Below are positions 1-5,458 of a DNA stretch of 23,855 bases, piece by piece; the stretch's first letter is position 1; each line of letters opens with the position of its first letter. The position numbers and the translations under genes were made by a program. Under the pieces are notes generated by a model. That model had not been told where the DNA came from and did no database searches. It saw only the letters and a list, made by a program, of their open reading frames with translations. Source of the DNA: a virus. The stretch is from IMG/VR virus record IMGVR_UViG_3300039050_000148, positions 8,083 through 31,937 of that record. The stretch is one strand, 5' to 3'.

Positions 1-151
1 AATGACAATTATCATCTGCTATTTTATAAATAGGTAAATTACATATATCTTTTGTTTTCATCAAAGGATAATGCCTGTCTGCACCTCTTTTAATCTTCCC
101 CCCCCCTGCTTCATTCCAAGGTGGATCTGCATATATAGTTTTATATTTCAT
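1..151 (-). CDS. MT-A70 family DNA N6-adenine methyltransferase, N-terminal part (runs off left edge)
   Basis: Only the first 50 codons are inside the window. The protein starts MKYKTIYADPPWNEAGGGK; the DPPW tetrapeptide (residues 9-12) is catalytic motif IV of the MT-A70 adenine methyltransferases, and the following Gly-rich KIKRGADRHYPLM stretch is also typical of phage members. By family it would transfer a methyl group from S-adenosylmethionine to N6 of adenine in phage DNA, probably to protect it from host nucleases. The ATG at 151 overlaps the stop of the HNH gene as ATGA, so the two are translationally coupled. Odd feature: the three conserved glycines are encoded by an uninterrupted run of nine G (98-106), unusual in this AT-rich DNA where glycine is normally GGT or GGA. 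Family assignment is firm; target site unknown. Confidence 0.85.
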   Translation of the reverse strand, partial: MKYKTIYADPPWNEAGGGKIKRGADRHYPLMKTKDICNLPIYKIADDNCH

Positions 152-471
152 TCTGCGAAATACCCCCTTAATAAATAAAAAGCCTCTTTCCATAGGTTAA
201 GGCTATGTTTGTGTTCAAATTGAAAAGAACCTATATTATGTCTTTCTGTGTGGTGTTTACGGCACAATGGTATACAAGTAAAGTCTTTAATAGATTGTTT
301 TTTTCTATCGCCACCCATTCCTATAGTATCTTGGTGATCTGCATCTACTGGGCTACCACCACAAACTAAACAATGTTTAGACTTTATATATTTAATATAA
401 TCTTTGGTGTTTATAGGCACATCATTAACCAAGCAATAACTATACATAGGTATTTTATAAGCCACCACCAA
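148..471 (-). CDS. HNH-type nuclease-like zinc protein
   Basis: About 107 residues. It has the zinc-finger HNH layout: C34-x2-C37, a DADH at 43-46, and C70-x2-HH at 70-74 followed by H78. Similar small phage proteins (DUF968/HNH type) are presumed endonucleases of replication or recombination modules. The first possible start is a TTG at 471, overlapping the 3' end of the small membrane gene upstream; an ATG at residue 9 is a reasonable alternative, because neither start has a strong ribosome-binding site and the finger begins only at residue 34. Its stop overlaps the methyltransferase start by four bases, so it belongs to the same minus-strand operon. Nuclease activity is inferred from the motif only. 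Confidence 0.75.
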   Translation of the reverse strand: MVVAYKIPMYSYCLVNDVPINTKDYIKYIKSKHCLVCGGSPVDADHQDTIGMGGDRKKQSIKDFTCIPLCRKHHTERHNIGSFQFEHKHSLNLWKEAFYLLRGYFAE

Positions 472-533
472 AATAAGAAGCCAAATATAATCATACCTAA
501 ATAAATAAGGAAATTAACCCAATTAACCTTCAT
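411..533 (-). CDS. Small single-span membrane peptide (40 aa)
   Basis: ATG at 533 follows AGAGG with 6-nt spacing. The 40-residue product is almost entirely hydrophobic from residue 8 (a long Leu/Ile/Phe run with three consecutive Trp at 22-24, then a second hydrophobic stretch after one Lys), so it should sit in the inner membrane. It starts inside a tight chain of three consecutive membrane peptides and its 3' end overlaps the start of the HNH gene in another frame. No family recognised. It could be an early membrane effector (superinfection exclusion, host takeover) but this is speculation. Confidence 0.5.
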   Translation of the reverse strand: MKVNWVNFLIYLGMIIFGFLFWWWLIKYLCIVIAWLMMCL

Positions 534-642
534 TTTTAAACCTCTCTTTCATAGCAAAATACTTTTCTATTGTTTCTATTATAATCCCTGCTATAAGGAA
601 TACACCAATAGTAGCTAATAATGTTGAAAATATAATTTCCAT
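523..642 (-). CDS. Small single-span membrane peptide (39 aa)
   Basis: ATG at 642 is preceded by AAAGGTGG. Residues 2-23 form one hydrophobic helix (Ile/Leu/Ala/Gly) followed by a charged tail with Glu/Lys residues, giving a typical bitopic small membrane protein. It lies 1 nt after the stop of the 41-residue peptide upstream and overlaps the next membrane peptide by 11 nt, so translation of the three is probably coupled. Function unknown. Confidence 0.5.
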   Translation of the reverse strand: MEIIFSTLLATIGVFLIAGIIIETIEKYFAMKERFKNEG

Positions 643-643
643 A

Positions 644-769
644 TTAAACCACCTTTACATATAATGGATTATAAGGCGATGAACCAAGACTACCACCAAA
701 TCCAGTTAAAACTAATAATGCTATTATAATTAACATACCTATTATAAGGCTCTTAACATCTATATTCAT
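644..769 (-). CDS. Small single-span membrane peptide (41 aa)
   Basis: ATG at 769 follows AAGGAGAATAA, a strong ribosome-binding site, directly after the TAA of the preceding 46-codon gene. Residues 8-23 are a hydrophobic helix (SLIIGMLIIIALLVLTG) followed by a Gly/Ser/Pro-rich tail. First of three consecutive membrane peptides on the minus strand. No family recognised. Confidence 0.5.
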   Translation of the reverse strand: MNIDVKSLIIGMLIIIALLVLTGFGGSLGSSPYNPLYVKVV

Positions 770-910
770 TTATTCTCCTTTTAATCTATCCAACCATTGT
801 TCAGTTATAGTAGGTTGAATTGTTTCTTCGTGTTTAACGGCTTCATCTTTAGTTAAGAATCTCTTGCCGTCACTTGTTATCCAAATCTGTGCTAATTCAT
901 GCGAAATCAT
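770..910 (-). CDS. Small conserved-looking phage protein (46 aa)
   Basis: ATG at 910 with GGAG seven bases upstream. The product is soluble and charged; the segment QIWITSDGKRFLTKDEA (8-24) resembles small proteins that are frequent in marine phage genomes, but I cannot name a family. It is the first gene after the structured element at 926-996, so that element forms its 5' leader. Its stop codon TAA abuts the next ATG with no spacer. Confidence 0.55.
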   Translation of the reverse strand: MISHELAQIWITSDGKRFLTKDEAVKHEETIQPTITEQWLDRLKGE

Positions 911-925
911 TTATTCTCCAATTTT

Positions 926-996
926 AAGAGATAGTGTGCCGAAAGGGTTGCACTAAAGGTAGGGAGAATGAATAAAAAACCTACCACCTATCTCTT
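926..996 (-). ncRNA. Structured intercistronic element A (three-way-junction-like)
   Basis: A perfect 9-bp outer stem (926-934 with 988-996) encloses two inner hairpins: GTGC/GCAC (936-939 with 950-953) and GGTAGG/CCTACC (958-963 with 980-985). On the transcribed minus strand the 5' arm contains the TAG stop of the upstream gene and the element ends just before the ribosome-binding site of the next gene. It shares the string AGTGTGC(C)GAAA and the same placement with the element at 2055-2122. It could be an RNA processing site, a leader regulator, or a partial terminator; there is no U-run. Structure is read from complementarity, not folded. Confidence 0.45.
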
Positions 997-1257
997 TATA
1001 AATTCATCTTTTGGCTTGTCAGTAAAATATAATTCAAATTCTATTTCAAAATCTGCAAACCTTCTAATTTGTCCATTTTTTTTAAGTTGTCTTCCTCTTG
1101 CTATGTAAAAATTATAATCATCTCTTTTTTCATATTTTATATCTTCAACTAAATAAGGAAAATCATTATCTTGGTTGTGCTGACATATCATTATTTTATC
1201 ATTAATATTTGGTATATCATCAAGAGAATAGTTCCATATTTTATCATATACTTTCAT
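988..1257 (-). CDS. Hypothetical protein (89 aa)
   Basis: Acidic to neutral soluble protein of 89 residues with many Asp, Tyr and Ile. No signal peptide, membrane segment or recognisable motif. Its ATG overlaps the stop of the 86-residue gene upstream as ATGA (1254-1257), placing it in the same operon. Its own stop TAG forms part of the outer stem of structured element A. Function unknown. Confidence 0.6.
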   Translation of the reverse strand: MKVYDKIWNYSLDDIPNINDKIMICQHNQDNDFPYLVEDIKYEKRDDYNFYIARGRQLKKNGQIRRFADFEIEFELYFTDKPKDEFIKR

Positions 1258-1514
1258 TTTTTATACTTAATCTTAAATGCTTTTATTTCAGAAAGTCTAC
1301 AATAAATAACAGAACCATCTTTTAATGAAAATGCAAAACCTTCCCCTAAATCTGTTTGTTCGTAGTATTTTTCGTTATCACTATCATAATAACCTATTTC
1401 TAAAGCATCATTCATACAATAAGTTTGACTTTTTACTTTATACCAATTATTATCTGATAATAAAACTTCTGTTATACTTTTATCATCTGTTTGTGTGTCT
1501 ATAAATAATGTCAT
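1254..1514 (-). CDS. Hypothetical protein (86 aa)
   Basis: Soluble 86-residue protein, rich in Asp, Tyr and Ser, with alternating hydrophobic residues suggesting a small beta-rich fold (for example EGFAFSLKDGSVIYC at 58-72). No known domain seen. Coupled to both neighbours by 4-nt overlaps (ATGA at each end: 1254-1257 and 1511-1514). It sits between the resolvase-like gene and an unknown gene, so it is part of the DNA-metabolism operon, but no role can be given. Confidence 0.6.
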   Translation of the reverse strand: MTLFIDTQTDDKSITEVLLSDNNWYKVKSQTYCMNDALEIGYYDSDNEKYYEQTDLGEGFAFSLKDGSVIYCRLSEIKAFKIKYKK

Positions 1515-1813
1515 TTTTTCTCCTTTAAATTAACTAACCAGTCATTCAATTCTTGTATTACATAAATCTTTCCTCTATCCTCTTTAATTACTTGTATATC
1601 TACTTCTTCAGAGGGTTTGATCCATTTCGGCAAAGCCTTGCGAACCTTTGCTTGAACCTTAATATCATCATCAATAAGTATATCTACTTCCTCATGACAA
1701 CCTAATGCTCTGCCGTTGCTCCCCCAAGCACGAACTGCTTTTACCTCGTGCAATTCAACGGCATCTACTATTTCTCTTTCAAATCTATTACCTTTGGCCT
1801 TGCTTTTGTTCAT
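1511..1813 (-). CDS. Holliday-junction-resolvase-like PD-(D/E)xK nuclease
   Basis: 100 residues with the Hjc/PD-(D/E)xK pattern: KGNRFEREIVDAV with Glu12 in the first helix, a WGSNGR loop (30-35), VDILI with Asp44, and QAKVR with Lys56 (Gln54 replaces the usual Glu of ExK). Family members cut branched DNA such as Holliday junctions or serve as small phage endonucleases in replication and packaging. The size is close to short phage versions of Hjc. It is encoded between a zinc-ribbon protein (1-nt TAATG overlap at 1813) and an unknown gene, in the recombination/replication operon. The fold call is good; the specific substrate is inferred. Confidence 0.65.
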   Translation of the reverse strand: MNKSKAKGNRFEREIVDAVELHEVKAVRAWGSNGRALGCHEEVDILIDDDIKVQAKVRKALPKWIKPSEEVDIQVIKEDRGKIYVIQELNDWLVNLKEKK

Positions 1814-2034
1814 TAATCTTCCTTTCTAAAATGTCTATCTGCATAAATTGATTGTAATAACCACCAAGTTTTTCCGTTATTTGTATGCTTCATTATAATA
1901 TCATGAGCTTTATCTCTTTTCTTTTTATTATAATATTTCTGACATTCTTTGCAGTAAGTTGTGTTAGTCCAACCTCCGTCTGCCCATTGTCCTTTATTTT
2001 TAGGCATTTTACATCGTGGACATTTCCTTTTCAT
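1813..2034 (-). CDS. Zinc-ribbon protein (73 aa)
   Basis: Two CxxC knuckles, C5-x2-C8 and C28-x2-C31, followed by a Lys-rich helix and a Trp-Trp pair at 57-58. The layout CPRC...YCKEC...Y.KK.R is common in small phage DNA-binding or HNH-related proteins, but the catalytic His residues of an HNH are not evident, so it is more likely a zinc-ribbon accessory factor. Its ATG at 2034 has AAAGGAG upstream, immediately after structured element B. Function beyond zinc binding is unknown. Confidence 0.6.
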   Translation of the reverse strand: MKRKCPRCKMPKNKGQWADGGWTNTTYCKECQKYYNKKKRDKAHDIIMKHTNNGKTWWLLQSIYADRHFRKED

Positions 2035-2054
2035 ATTGCTCCTTTTAAAGTGAA

Positions 2055-2122
2055 AGGGTAGGCATCTCTTAAGGAGGGAGATACTTGAGTGTGCGAAACT
2101 CGGATGCTATACTGCCTACCCT
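2055..2122 (-). ncRNA. Structured intercistronic element B (related to element A)
   Basis: A perfect 9-bp outer stem AGGGTAGGC/GCCTACCCT (2055-2063 with 2114-2122) encloses ATCTC/GAGAT (2064-2068 with 2078-2082) and GAGT/ACTC (2087-2090 with 2098-2101). On the minus strand the 5' arm includes the TAG stop of the 44-residue gene, and the 3' arm ends about 20 nt before the ATG of the zinc-ribbon gene. It shares AGTGTGCGAAA and GGTAGG with element A. No U-run follows, so it is not a standard terminator. Role unknown. Confidence 0.45.
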
Positions 2123-2255
2123 ATAAGTTATTAATTTGATCTAAAGTTTTTTCAGCTATATCTTTTGCAATAGATGTTTCGGCAGATTCTTCTATAATCG
2201 CCTCTAATCCTTGTATAGCTAACTTTAGTTTTTCAGAATCAATATATAATTCCAT
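2121..2255 (-). CDS. Small acidic helical protein (44 aa)
   Basis: ATG at 2255 with AGAGG upstream, one base after the stop of the replication-protein-like gene. The 44-residue product reads as one or two amphipathic helices (Leu/Ile/Ala with Glu/Lys/Asp), with no Cys and no membrane span. Such small helical partners often bind a neighbouring protein, here possibly the replication protein; that is inference. Its stop codon is built into the outer stem of structured element B. Confidence 0.5.
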   Translation of the reverse strand: MELYIDSEKLKLAIQGLEAIIEESAETSIAKDIAEKTLDQINNL

Positions 2256-2256
2256 A

Positions 2257-2739
2257 TTATCCTCTTTTTGTTAAAATCTTTGAGTTGCAACATTTAGTTT
2301 CTTCTAAGTGGATAGTCTTAATCCCTCCGAAATAAGTATCTCCACATTTTGAACAATAACCAAATCTTGATGCTCCACGAGTGTCCATTTTATAATTCTC
2401 GTAACCTTTATCATCAGATATAACCTCATCTTCCCAAGTTGCTCTTTTGAGGTATCTGATTGGGTCAAGCCTATATACCTTATCCCTATCTTTAATATAA
2501 TTCTTTGTATGGTTCATAATCTTTATTATTAAATCTTTTGTTATATGTTTCTTCCAATATTGTAAACTTTGTCTTTTAGTCGTTTTTTTTCCGTATAAAT
2601 CCCACCATTTATCAAAATCTTTATCAGAAGAAAGAGGTAAAGCAGTTGCCTTAGTTCCTTTTATCAATGTGCTTATTACTGACTTGTGTACTTTAACCCA
2701 CCTAACTTTACCCTTTTCTCTGATTGCTATTTCAATCAT
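2257..2739 (-). CDS. Replication protein O / DnaD-like protein with C-terminal zinc motif
   Basis: 160 residues. The central part FDKWWDLYGKK (42-52) ... YWKK (61-64) ... YRLDPIRYLKRATWEDEV (89-106) follows the pattern of the C-terminal region of phage replication initiator or helicase-loader proteins (F..FW..YP.K ... W ... P..yL....W.DE). The C-terminus adds C129-x2-C132 and C150-C151, a possible zinc site. It would help load the replicative helicase at an origin; no helicase is in the window. The gene is preceded by an intercistronic inverted repeat (2749-2813). Assignment rests on motif pattern and on neighbours (SSB-like, Sak-like, resolvase-like). Confidence 0.55.
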   Translation of the reverse strand: MIEIAIREKGKVRWVKVHKSVISTLIKGTKATALPLSSDKDFDKWWDLYGKKTTKRQSLQYWKKHITKDLIIKIMNHTKNYIKDRDKVYRLDPIRYLKRATWEDEVISDDKGYENYKMDTRGASRFGYCSKCGDTYFGGIKTIHLEETKCCNSKILTKRG

Positions 2740-2748
2740 ACTAAATTC

Positions 2749-2813
2749 TACCCTTGCCTAATACGAAACTATTGTAAACAATGTTTGTTGAATTATATAG
2801 GTTATCAAGGGTA
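2749..2813 (-). repeat. Intercistronic inverted repeat C
   Basis: TACCCTTG (2749-2756) pairs perfectly with CAAGGGTA (2806-2813); between them lies a smaller AAACA/TGTTT inverted repeat near 2776-2787. It fills the gap between the winged-helix gene and the replication-protein-like gene. It could be an mRNA hairpin or a binding site for the neighbouring winged-helix protein. No U-run, so termination is unlikely. Confidence 0.4.
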
Positions 2814-2820
2814 ATCTCCA

Positions 2821-3090
2821 TTAGAATCGTAATGCTTTAACAGGAGTTATTGTTTTACGAGTTATAGTGCATTTGCGAGTGGGACCTTCAACAACTTGGT
2901 TTGCTCGTTTTAAGTCGTTAACCCTCCCACTAACACTATTGATTTGCATATTAGTTCTATCACAAATCTCTTGCAAACTCATAGGTTTCTTATTTTTCCT
3001 TAAAGCATCTAAAATGATTTCTTTTTGAGTAGGTTGCTTACCACTTGATTTTAAGTCATTATAAGCAATTATTGATGTAGTTCTTACCAT
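2821..3090 (-). CDS. Winged-helix DNA-binding protein (89 aa)
   Basis: Residues 19-70 fit a winged helix: a helix (TQKEIILDALRKN), a turn, a second helix (SLQEICDRTN), a recognition helix (NSVSGRVNDLKRAN), then a beta wing (VVEGPTRKCTITRKT). This arrangement is typical of small phage transcription or replication regulators. The ATG at 3090 follows an AAAGGGG-type ribosome-binding site in the 16-nt gap after the SSB-like gene. It lies next to intercistronic repeat C, a possible target. Which operator it binds cannot be told. Confidence 0.6.
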   Translation of the reverse strand: MVRTTSIIAYNDLKSSGKQPTQKEIILDALRKNKKPMSLQEICDRTNMQINSVSGRVNDLKRANQVVEGPTRKCTITRKTITPVKALRF

Positions 3091-3106
3091 TCTTTAACCC
3101 CTTTTC

Positions 3107-3319
3107 TTAAAACGGCAAATCGTTATCCGTTTTGGTTTGTTTTTGTTCTTCATTTAGTTTAAGGCTTATGTATTTTTTACCACTTTTAGCAGTATTAGTC
3201 CAAGCCGATATATAATACTTCTCGCCTTTTATAAGTACATTGCCTGTGAGATTAGGGTGTTTATCTGAGGCTCTATCTTCCACCATAAATAATACACCTG
3301 TCATATCTTTATTTTCCAT
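3107..3319 (-). CDS. SSB-like / DUF736-type small OB-fold protein
   Basis: 70 residues. The core (TGVLFMVE ... GNVLIKGEKYYISAWTNT ... GKKYISLKL, 7-55) resembles small phage proteins of the DUF736 kind, which look like compact OB folds. The last six residues, DNDLPF, copy the acidic tip of single-stranded DNA-binding proteins that docks replication and repair partners. With a Sak-like annealing protein 0.5 kb upstream, a role in binding ssDNA or recruiting proteins during replication/recombination is likely. Its start lies within the last codons of the 49-residue gene upstream (11-nt overlap). Confidence 0.6.
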   Translation of the reverse strand: MENKDMTGVLFMVEDRASDKHPNLTGNVLIKGEKYYISAWTNTAKSGKKYISLKLNEEQKQTKTDNDLPF

Positions 3320-3458
3320 CTATTAACTCCTTTGCTTTTCTTAAAGTTTCTTCAACTTCTGTTATAGTATAGTATGTCTTGTGAAAATGTATTGTTAAAT
3401 CATCTCTATCAAAACTTACTGCTTTTTCTTTTCTGTGTAATATTATTTCTTCTTTCAT
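3309..3458 (-). CDS. Hypothetical protein (49 aa)
   Basis: ATG at 3458, with AAGGAG about seven bases upstream. Charged soluble product with a central beta-prone segment (LTIHFHKTYYTITEV) and a C-terminal helix. A second ATG four bases upstream reads a frame that closes after about 17 codons, so 3458 is the likelier start. The start overlaps the stop of the 54-residue gene upstream as ATGA, and the end overlaps the SSB-like gene. No family recognised. Confidence 0.5.
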   Translation of the reverse strand: MKEEIILHRKEKAVSFDRDDLTIHFHKTYYTITEVEETLRKAKELIDGK

Positions 3459-3619
3459 TCATTCTCCTTTTGTTTATCTTTCATAGCATCTTGAAATCTC
3501 TCGTTCTCGTCATATACGCTAAACTCTATCATTATACCATACTCTTTATAAATGTCCATAACTTTATCTGCAAAATCTTTACATTCTGCTTGAATTTCTG
3601 ATATTAATAACTTGTTCAT
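3455..3619 (-). CDS. Hypothetical protein (54 aa)
   Basis: ATG at 3619 two bases after the stop of the 64-residue gene; the ribosome-binding site GGAGATAGG lies inside the end of that gene. Acidic, helical-looking product (many Glu, Lys, Asp, one Cys). No motif recognised. The tight packing on both sides supports it as a real gene of the operon. Confidence 0.5.
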   Translation of the reverse strand: MNKLLISEIQAECKDFADKVMDIYKEYGIMIEFSVYDENERFQDAMKDKQKENE

Positions 3620-3621
3620 TC

Positions 3622-3816
3622 CTATCTCCATTCTCTTAATTTATAATCCCATTTAGGTTCTGGTTTAGGTTTAGTAGGTTTAGGTTGATTTTTCTTTTGA
3701 TCTATATACTCTTGTGCTTGGCTCATCGCCCATAATGATTCGCCTATATGATAACATTGTTCACAAGTATCTTCGTCTTTATTACATACTGCTCTATGTT
3801 CTTCTATCCATTTCAT
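3622..3816 (-). CDS. Small Cys-containing protein with Pro/Lys tail (64 aa)
   Basis: N-terminal half holds C11, C18, C21 and H23, a possible metal site; the C-terminal part is a Pro/Lys repeat (KPTKPKPEPK, about 46-55) ending in aromatic and basic residues, which looks disordered and DNA-binding-like. It starts with a 1-nt overlap with the Sak-like annealing gene, so it may be an accessory to that protein. No named family recognised. Confidence 0.5.
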   Translation of the reverse strand: MKWIEEHRAVCNKDEDTCEQCYHIGESLWAMSQAQEYIDQKKNQPKPTKPKPEPKWDYKLREWR

Positions 3817-4445
3817 TAGATTTTCCCTTTCATTTGATTATCTAAGTCTTGATTTATAGCTTCGGCTTGTTCATTCTCAAATTCTTCTATCCTTTGTTTC
3901 ATCATATTAAGGACTTTTTGGTAGTGAGATTTAGATGTAGATTTTCGCAGTTCATCTTTAACTGCTTTCTTTTTTCCTGCAAAACATTCGTGTTCTATTA
4001 GTTTAGCAAATTCAGAAGTTTGTTCTTCGGTATAAAACTCCTCTTGTGGTAATCCCTCGCCTTTATAAATATAAAAACCTAAACCAAATCCAGTAGCTAT
4101 ACACTTTGTTAAACATCTCATTTTTGTATTAGCTATATCAACACAACTTGGATTTTTAATTGGACGATTACTAAAATCAGTAACTGCTAACCACATTTTT
4201 TTAGTATTTTCGCCAATATTAACTACACATTCAACAGAACAAGAGCCGTCAGGTGCAACAATATAATCTTTTACCATACCATTACTATCAGTATAATGTA
4301 AAAAGTCATAAGTAACATTAGGATAGTGTTCCATTATAGTAGATATAGCAAAGTTCCAACCTAAATAAGTAAATTGCCCTTTTTTTTCTGTGTGTTTATT
4401 AACATCTATTGCAGATAATTTATTCCATATTTCTTTCATTTTCAT
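3816..4445 (-). CDS. Single-strand annealing protein, Sak/DUF1071-like
   Basis: 209 residues. It shows the DUF1071 (Sak3-type) pattern: KKGQFTYLGWNFAI (21-34), then MWLAVTDFSNRPIKNP (84-99), DIANTKMRCLTKCIATGFGLGFYIYKGEGLP (103-133). Family members anneal complementary single strands and promote phage homologous recombination with an SSB partner. The rest (140-209) is a charged helical tail. An SSB-like gene with a DNDLPF tip and a resolvase-like nuclease are encoded downstream, giving a complete-looking recombination module. Start: ATG at 4445, with GGAGAATAAAAG upstream; a second in-frame Met is at residue 3. Confidence 0.8.
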   Translation of the reverse strand: MKMKEIWNKLSAIDVNKHTEKKGQFTYLGWNFAISTIMEHYPNVTYDFLHYTDSNGMVKDYIVAPDGSCSVECVVNIGENTKKMWLAVTDFSNRPIKNPSCVDIANTKMRCLTKCIATGFGLGFYIYKGEGLPQEEFYTEEQTSEFAKLIEHECFAGKKKAVKDELRKSTSKSHYQKVLNMMKQRIEEFENEQAEAINQDLDNQMKGKI

Positions 4446-4457
4446 TCTTTTATTCTC

Positions 4458-4676
4458 CTATATATAATAATAGTTTATTCTTTTAACCTCACAATCAGGA
4501 TACATCTGTTTAATTGACACTCCCAATAGTTTGGCGAGTGCCTTCAATCTGGCTTGTGATGGTTTGCGTTTATTGTTTATAATAAGAGATAATACACTCT
4601 CATTTATACCAAGTTCTTTACAGATATAGATCTGTTTTATTCCCTTGTCTTTTATAATTTGTTTTATATTGTTCAT
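4458..4676 (-). CDS. XRE/Cro-family HTH regulator
   Basis: 72 residues with a lambda-repressor-like helix-turn-helix: QIYICKELGINESVLSLIINNKRKPS (15-40), followed by ARLKALAKLLGVSIKQMYP, the usual fourth and fifth helices. There is no dimerisation or cleavage domain, so it is Cro-like in size. It is the first gene after a 358-bp spacer (4677-5034) packed with TTATAAT repeats and inverted repeats, which are good candidates for its operators, and it precedes the recombination operon, which it may control. The C-terminal residues INYYYI are aromatic and unusual. Confidence 0.75.
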   Translation of the reverse strand: MNNIKQIIKDKGIKQIYICKELGINESVLSLIINNKRKPSQARLKALAKLLGVSIKQMYPDCEVKRINYYYI

Positions 4677-5034
4677 TTATAATCTCCGTTTATAATTCTT
4701 TGCGTAATTTATAATAAATATTTTAATTTCCAAAACATTTATTTATTTATTTATAATTATAAGAAATAGTTTGTTTATAATTATAATGTTTATTATTTTA
4801 TCATTCATATTATTATAATAGGTTTGGATGAAATTGCTTTTGGCTATTATAATTTATAACGAACTACCAAAAGGAATCACAAAGTTCAGGGTGAGGACTA
4901 ATTATAATACACCTGTGATGAAAAAAATATTATAAGCTAAATAATCCCACAATGTGAGGTTTATAATGGTAGTCATTCCTAGATCAAAAGTCTAGGAATA
5001 AGGACTACTATACCCAAATATAAGGTTTATAATA
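4677..5034. promoter_or_regulatory. Repeat-rich regulatory spacer upstream of the HTH gene
   Basis: 358 bp without a convincing gene. It contains eleven exact TTATAAT heptamers (starting at 4677, 4690, 4709, 4751, 4775, 4781, 4813, 4847, 4902, 4961, 5027), far above what even this AT content would give. It also has a duplicated GTGAGG...TTATAAT motif (4891 and 4954), inverted repeats ATCACA/TGTGAT with inner GGTG/CACC (4876-4919), and the long hairpin at 4969-5008. TTATAAT includes the -10 consensus TATAAT. Promoter cluster, operator array or origin are all possible; I cannot choose. Confidence 0.45.
4969..5008. repeat. Long hairpin-forming inverted repeat
   Basis: ATTCCTAGA and TCTAGGAAT form a perfect 9-bp stem around TCAAAAG (4976-5000), and outside it GTAGTC pairs with GACTAC across a 3-nt bulge. 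No T-run follows on either strand, so this is more likely an operator or a processed RNA hairpin than a terminator. Confidence 0.5.
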
Positions 5035-5253
5035 TTAGTTATTAACATTCTTTAAATATTTAGAAACTACACTCTTAGATTTTTTAATTTCTTCTTCAAA
5101 ATGTATAATTAACCCAAGAAAACTATCTAATATCTCTTTTTTTCTTTCATTCTCATAATCAAGAATATTATTTAAATCACTCCAAACATCTTTAAAATCA
5201 GTAGCAACATCTTGGAAACCACTAATTTCTTGTATTATTTTATCTTTTTTCAT
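5035..5253 (-). CDS. Hypothetical helical protein (72 aa)
   Basis: Soluble, strongly helical 72-residue protein (Glu/Lys/Asp with Leu/Ile/Val heptad-like spacing, for example ERKKEILDSFLGLIIHFEEEIKK). No motif or membrane span. The ATG at 5253 follows the AGAAAGGCAAAAA leader shared by many genes of this array. It is the last gene before the repeat-rich spacer at 4677-5034. Function unknown. Confidence 0.55.
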   Translation of the reverse strand: MKKDKIIQEISGFQDVATDFKDVWSDLNNILDYENERKKEILDSFLGLIIHFEEEIKKSKSVVSKYLKNVNN

Positions 5254-5267
5254 TTTTTGCCTTTCTG

Positions 5268-5444
5268 TTAGTTATTAATATAATCTTCATAAATAGCAAA
5301 ATCATCTTCATCTTCTAACATATTACCATCTGCTTTTCTTTCTTCATTATGTTCTTTTAACCATTTTTTAAAATCAGTAGTAATACCTTCAAATTGCATT
5401 TCATTATTATAATTATAAAATATTGCATATACTTTTATCTTCAT
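5268..5444 (-). CDS. Hypothetical acidic protein (58 aa)
   Basis: ATG at 5444 with AAAAGGAAT upstream. The product begins with a beta-prone segment (KIKVYAIFYNY) and ends in a very acidic tail (EDEDDFAIYEDY), so it could mimic DNA or bind a basic partner; that is speculation. It sits 14 nt upstream of the next gene in the array. No family recognised. Confidence 0.5.
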   Translation of the reverse strand: MKIKVYAIFYNYNNEMQFEGITTDFKKWLKEHNEERKADGNMLEDEDDFAIYEDYINN

Positions 5445-5458
5445 TTTATTATTCCTTT

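Noticed and set aside
926-2122. Elements A and B as further hammerhead ribozymes.
   Set aside because: Both contain GAAA on the plus strand near short stems, but no CUGANGA core or matching cleavage triplet on either strand.
3374-3601. A 75-codon plus-strand hydrophobic frame.
   Set aside because: It lies opposite two tightly packed minus-strand genes with ribosome-binding sites; Leu/Phe richness is the shadow of AT-rich antisense coding.
4828-4935. A 35-codon plus-strand frame inside the spacer upstream of the HTH gene.
   Set aside because: Weak ribosome-binding site and it runs through the inverted repeats of the spacer; a divergent micro-gene is possible but the sequence reads as regulatory DNA.
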